7,945 nucleotides of DNA from Nitrospiraceae bacterium (GTDB lineage: Bacteria > Nitrospirota > Thermodesulfovibrionia > Thermodesulfovibrionales > UBA9159): assembly GCA_003453735.1 (NCBI GenBank), contig DMNE01000442.1, positions 1 through 7,945 of the forward strand, given 5' to 3'. The notes beneath the pieces are model-generated. The model ran no database searches. It had not been told where the DNA came from and was given only the letters and a program-made list of their open reading frames with translations. Numbering within the stretch: the stretch's first letter is position 1; each line of letters starts with the position of its first letter. The position numbers and the translations under genes are program-made. Below, one piece after another: positions 6,899 to 7,945 of this stretch.

Positions 6899-6914
6899 TG
6901 CAATTTCGGTGCCA
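6899..6914 (-). promoter_or_regulatory. Sigma-54 (RpoN) type -24/-12 promoter
   Basis: The minus strand reads TGGCACCGAAATTGCA, matching the -24/-12 consensus TGGCAC-N5-TTGC with the essential GG-N10-GC spacing. The predicted transcription start is near 6888, driving the receiver gene and probably everything downstream through RACE. It lies in an intergenic region in the correct orientation, with a paired dyad 88-110 bases upstream of the predicted start, where enhancer-binding activators normally bind. Seen by eye; not tested. Confidence 0.7.
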
Positions 6915-6966
6915 TCTCAAAAAAGGGGTACGTGTCCTCTTGGGCGCTTTCTTGCACTACTTTCCA

Positions 6967-7007
6967 TGTGGGAAAATGCCCCATTAACGGTGGGGCATTT
7001 TCCCACA
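6967..7007. repeat. Perfect 17-bp inverted repeat, likely activator sites or RNA hairpin
   Basis: Arms 6967-6983 and 6991-7007 are perfect reverse complements (TGTGGGAAAATGCCCCA on the plus strand) around a 7-base spacer. Each arm region, with its border, is itself a near-dyad: on the minus strand GTGGG-N7-CCCAC centred at 6998 and TGGG-N7-CCCA centred at 6976, which is 22 bp or about two helix turns apart. This fits two activator-binding sites upstream of the sigma-54-type promoter. Transcribed from metF it would also form a strong hairpin, but no U-run follows, so a standard intrinsic terminator is not supported. Confidence 0.75.
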
Positions 7008-7023
7008 GTGCCGTCGAAGGAAA

Positions 7024-7893
7024 TTACTGCAGACCTGCTAACCCATGGAGTATTTCTCGCGCAGCAGCAGCTTTATTCATGGTGTAAAAATGGAAATATC
7101 TAACTCCATTTCTCACGAGATCCTCGCACTGTTTGAGCGCATATTCAATGCCGAGCTTCGCCATTTCACCGGGCTTATCGAGGAGGGGTGCCATCTTTTC
7201 GCGGATCTCCTTTGGGATCGTTGCACTACAGAAATCAGCAAAATCTTCTATTTTTCTGCAATCGGTGATAGGCATAATCCCGGGAAAGATAGGGATGCTG
7301 ATGCCTATCTTTCCCGCCCGTTCCATGAAATCGTAATAGTAACGGTTATCAAAGAACATCTGGGTAATGGCAAAATCAGCACCTTCATCGATTTTTTGCT
7401 TGGTATATTCCATATCCTTCTCGATGCTCGGCGATTCCTGATGTCCTTCAGGATATACCGCAACCGCTATCGTAAAATAGGCAAATTTCTTGACGAATTT
7501 GACAAGATCTTTTGCATATTTGAAGTCGCCTCTTGTCAGATCAAAGCCCGGCATATTCCTTGGAGGGTCACCCCTCAGGGCAAGAATATTGTCGATGCCA
7601 TGGGCCATGTAATCCCTGAGAAGCATGTCCATGGATGTCGGGGTCGCTCCGATACCGGTGAGGTGAGACATCACGGTAAGGTTGGTATCCTGTTTTATCC
7701 ATTTGAGGGTGTTAACAGTTCCTTCCCGGGTGCTGCCTCCTGCTCCGTAGGTGACCGAAACATAGAGGGGATCATATTGCTTCAGGTCATTAACCACCTG
7801 CATAAAGCTCTCTTTCCCTTTAGGGGATTTCGGAGGAAAGAATTCGAATGCGACCCCCCTTTTCCGTTCTTTGAAAAGCTCTTTTATACCCAT
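7024..7893 (-). CDS. metF: Methylenetetrahydrofolate reductase
   Basis: FAD-dependent TIM-barrel enzyme that interconverts 5,10-methylene- and 5-methyl-tetrahydrofolate. Seen: FEFFPP with the catalytic-type Glu17 (E. coli Glu28); the VTYGAGGSTR segment (47-56); ALRGDPP with Asp109 (E. coli Asp120); AITQMFFDN (175-183) with Gln178 in the folate-binding position; and the PIFPGIMPI segment (201-209). Length (289 residues) is typical of bacterial MetF. The open frame extends to a GTG at 7917. I prefer the second of two adjacent ATG codons (7893), because GGAAG is spaced five bases before it and the product MGIKELFKERKRG resembles family N-termini; the ATG at 7896 is an alternative. Beside a methyl-corrinoid pathway it may run oxidatively, feeding methyl carbon to the one-carbon pool, or supply methyl-tetrahydrofolate; direction is not visible. 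It precedes the sigma-54-type promoter, so it may be transcribed separately from the genes below it. Confidence 0.95.
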   Translation of the reverse strand: MGIKELFKERKRGVAFEFFPPKSPKGKESFMQVVNDLKQYDPLYVSVTYGAGGSTREGTVNTLKWIKQDTNLTVMSHLTGIGATPTSMDMLLRDYMAHGIDNILALRGDPPRNMPGFDLTRGDFKYAKDLVKFVKKFAYFTIAVAVYPEGHQESPSIEKDMEYTKQKIDEGADFAITQMFFDNRYYYDFMERAGKIGISIPIFPGIMPITDCRKIEDFADFCSATIPKEIREKMAPLLDKPGEMAKLGIEYALKQCEDLVRNGVRYFHFYTMNKAAAAREILHGLAGLQ

Positions 7894-7945
7894 CATTACT
7901 TCCGCTTTACTAAACACGTGTAAAGCTATGCACCTGTTTAGCCGA

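Larger units (their letters stand above)
6887..7023. other. Intergenic control region between metF and the receiver gene
   Basis: A 137-base gap, the longest in the window. It holds the sigma-54-type promoter and the paired dyad described separately. The remaining bases (about 6915-6966) show no open frame or further motif that I can support. Confidence 0.7.

Noticed and set aside
6967..7007. Intrinsic terminator of metF
   Set aside because: The stem is strong but no U-rich run follows it on the minus strand, so only a hairpin or binding-site role is supported.
7045..7923. 292-codon open frame on the plus strand
   Set aside because: It is antisense to metF for almost its whole length, shows no family motif or good ribosome site, and the metF frame has all its catalytic signatures.

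Overview
The window holds one run of nine genes, all on the minus strand and closely spaced. It looks like the core of a corrinoid-dependent (vitamin B12) methyl-transfer pathway in an anaerobic bacterium. The bacterial assignment rests on a tetrahydrofolate-type MetF, strong AGGAGG-type ribosome binding sites and a sigma-54-type promoter. Base composition looks close to 50% GC by eye. The lineage cannot be fixed from the sequence; Desulfobacterota-like or other strictly anaerobic bacteria would fit.

In the direction of transcription (right to left) the layout is as follows. metF (7893-7024) comes first. A 137-base gap follows, holding a perfect 17-bp inverted repeat and a sigma-54-type promoter. 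Then come a small degenerate receiver-domain protein (6886-6536), a UroD/MtaA-family methyltransferase (6522-5479), a carboxymuconolactone decarboxylase/AhpD-like protein (5410-4796) and an MtrH-family methyltransferase (4745-3789). A second UroD/MtaA-family methyltransferase (3763-2738) overlaps the gene for a B12-binding corrinoid protein (2738-2049). Last are a short QueG-like protein with two [4Fe-4S] motifs (2043-1360) and the N-terminal 429 residues of a RACE-type reductive activator of corrinoid proteins (1287 to the window edge).

Together these suggest a complete route. A UroD-type methyltransferase would move a methyl group from a substrate to the corrinoid protein. The MtrH-type protein would move it on to tetrahydrofolate, and MetF would interconvert methyl- and methylene-tetrahydrofolate. 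RACE, perhaps fed electrons by the QueG-like Fe-S protein, would rescue corrinoid oxidised to Co(II). The same parts list (UroD-type transferase, corrinoid protein, pterin methyltransferase, RACE) is known from bacterial O-demethylases and the archaeal methoxyarene (Mto) systems. No MttB (trimethylamine/betaine-type) methyltransferase is present, so a methoxylated compound is the leading guess, but the substrate is not shown by the sequence.

The least ordinary elements are the putative sigma-54 promoter with its paired dyads, the pseudo-receiver protein, the pair of UroD-type transferases sharing one visible corrinoid protein, the QueG-like protein that seems to lack the usual catalytic Asp segment, and the AhpD-like protein with shifted cysteine spacing. 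No gene-free stretch exceeds 300 bases. No tRNA, rRNA, CRISPR array or insertion sequence was seen.
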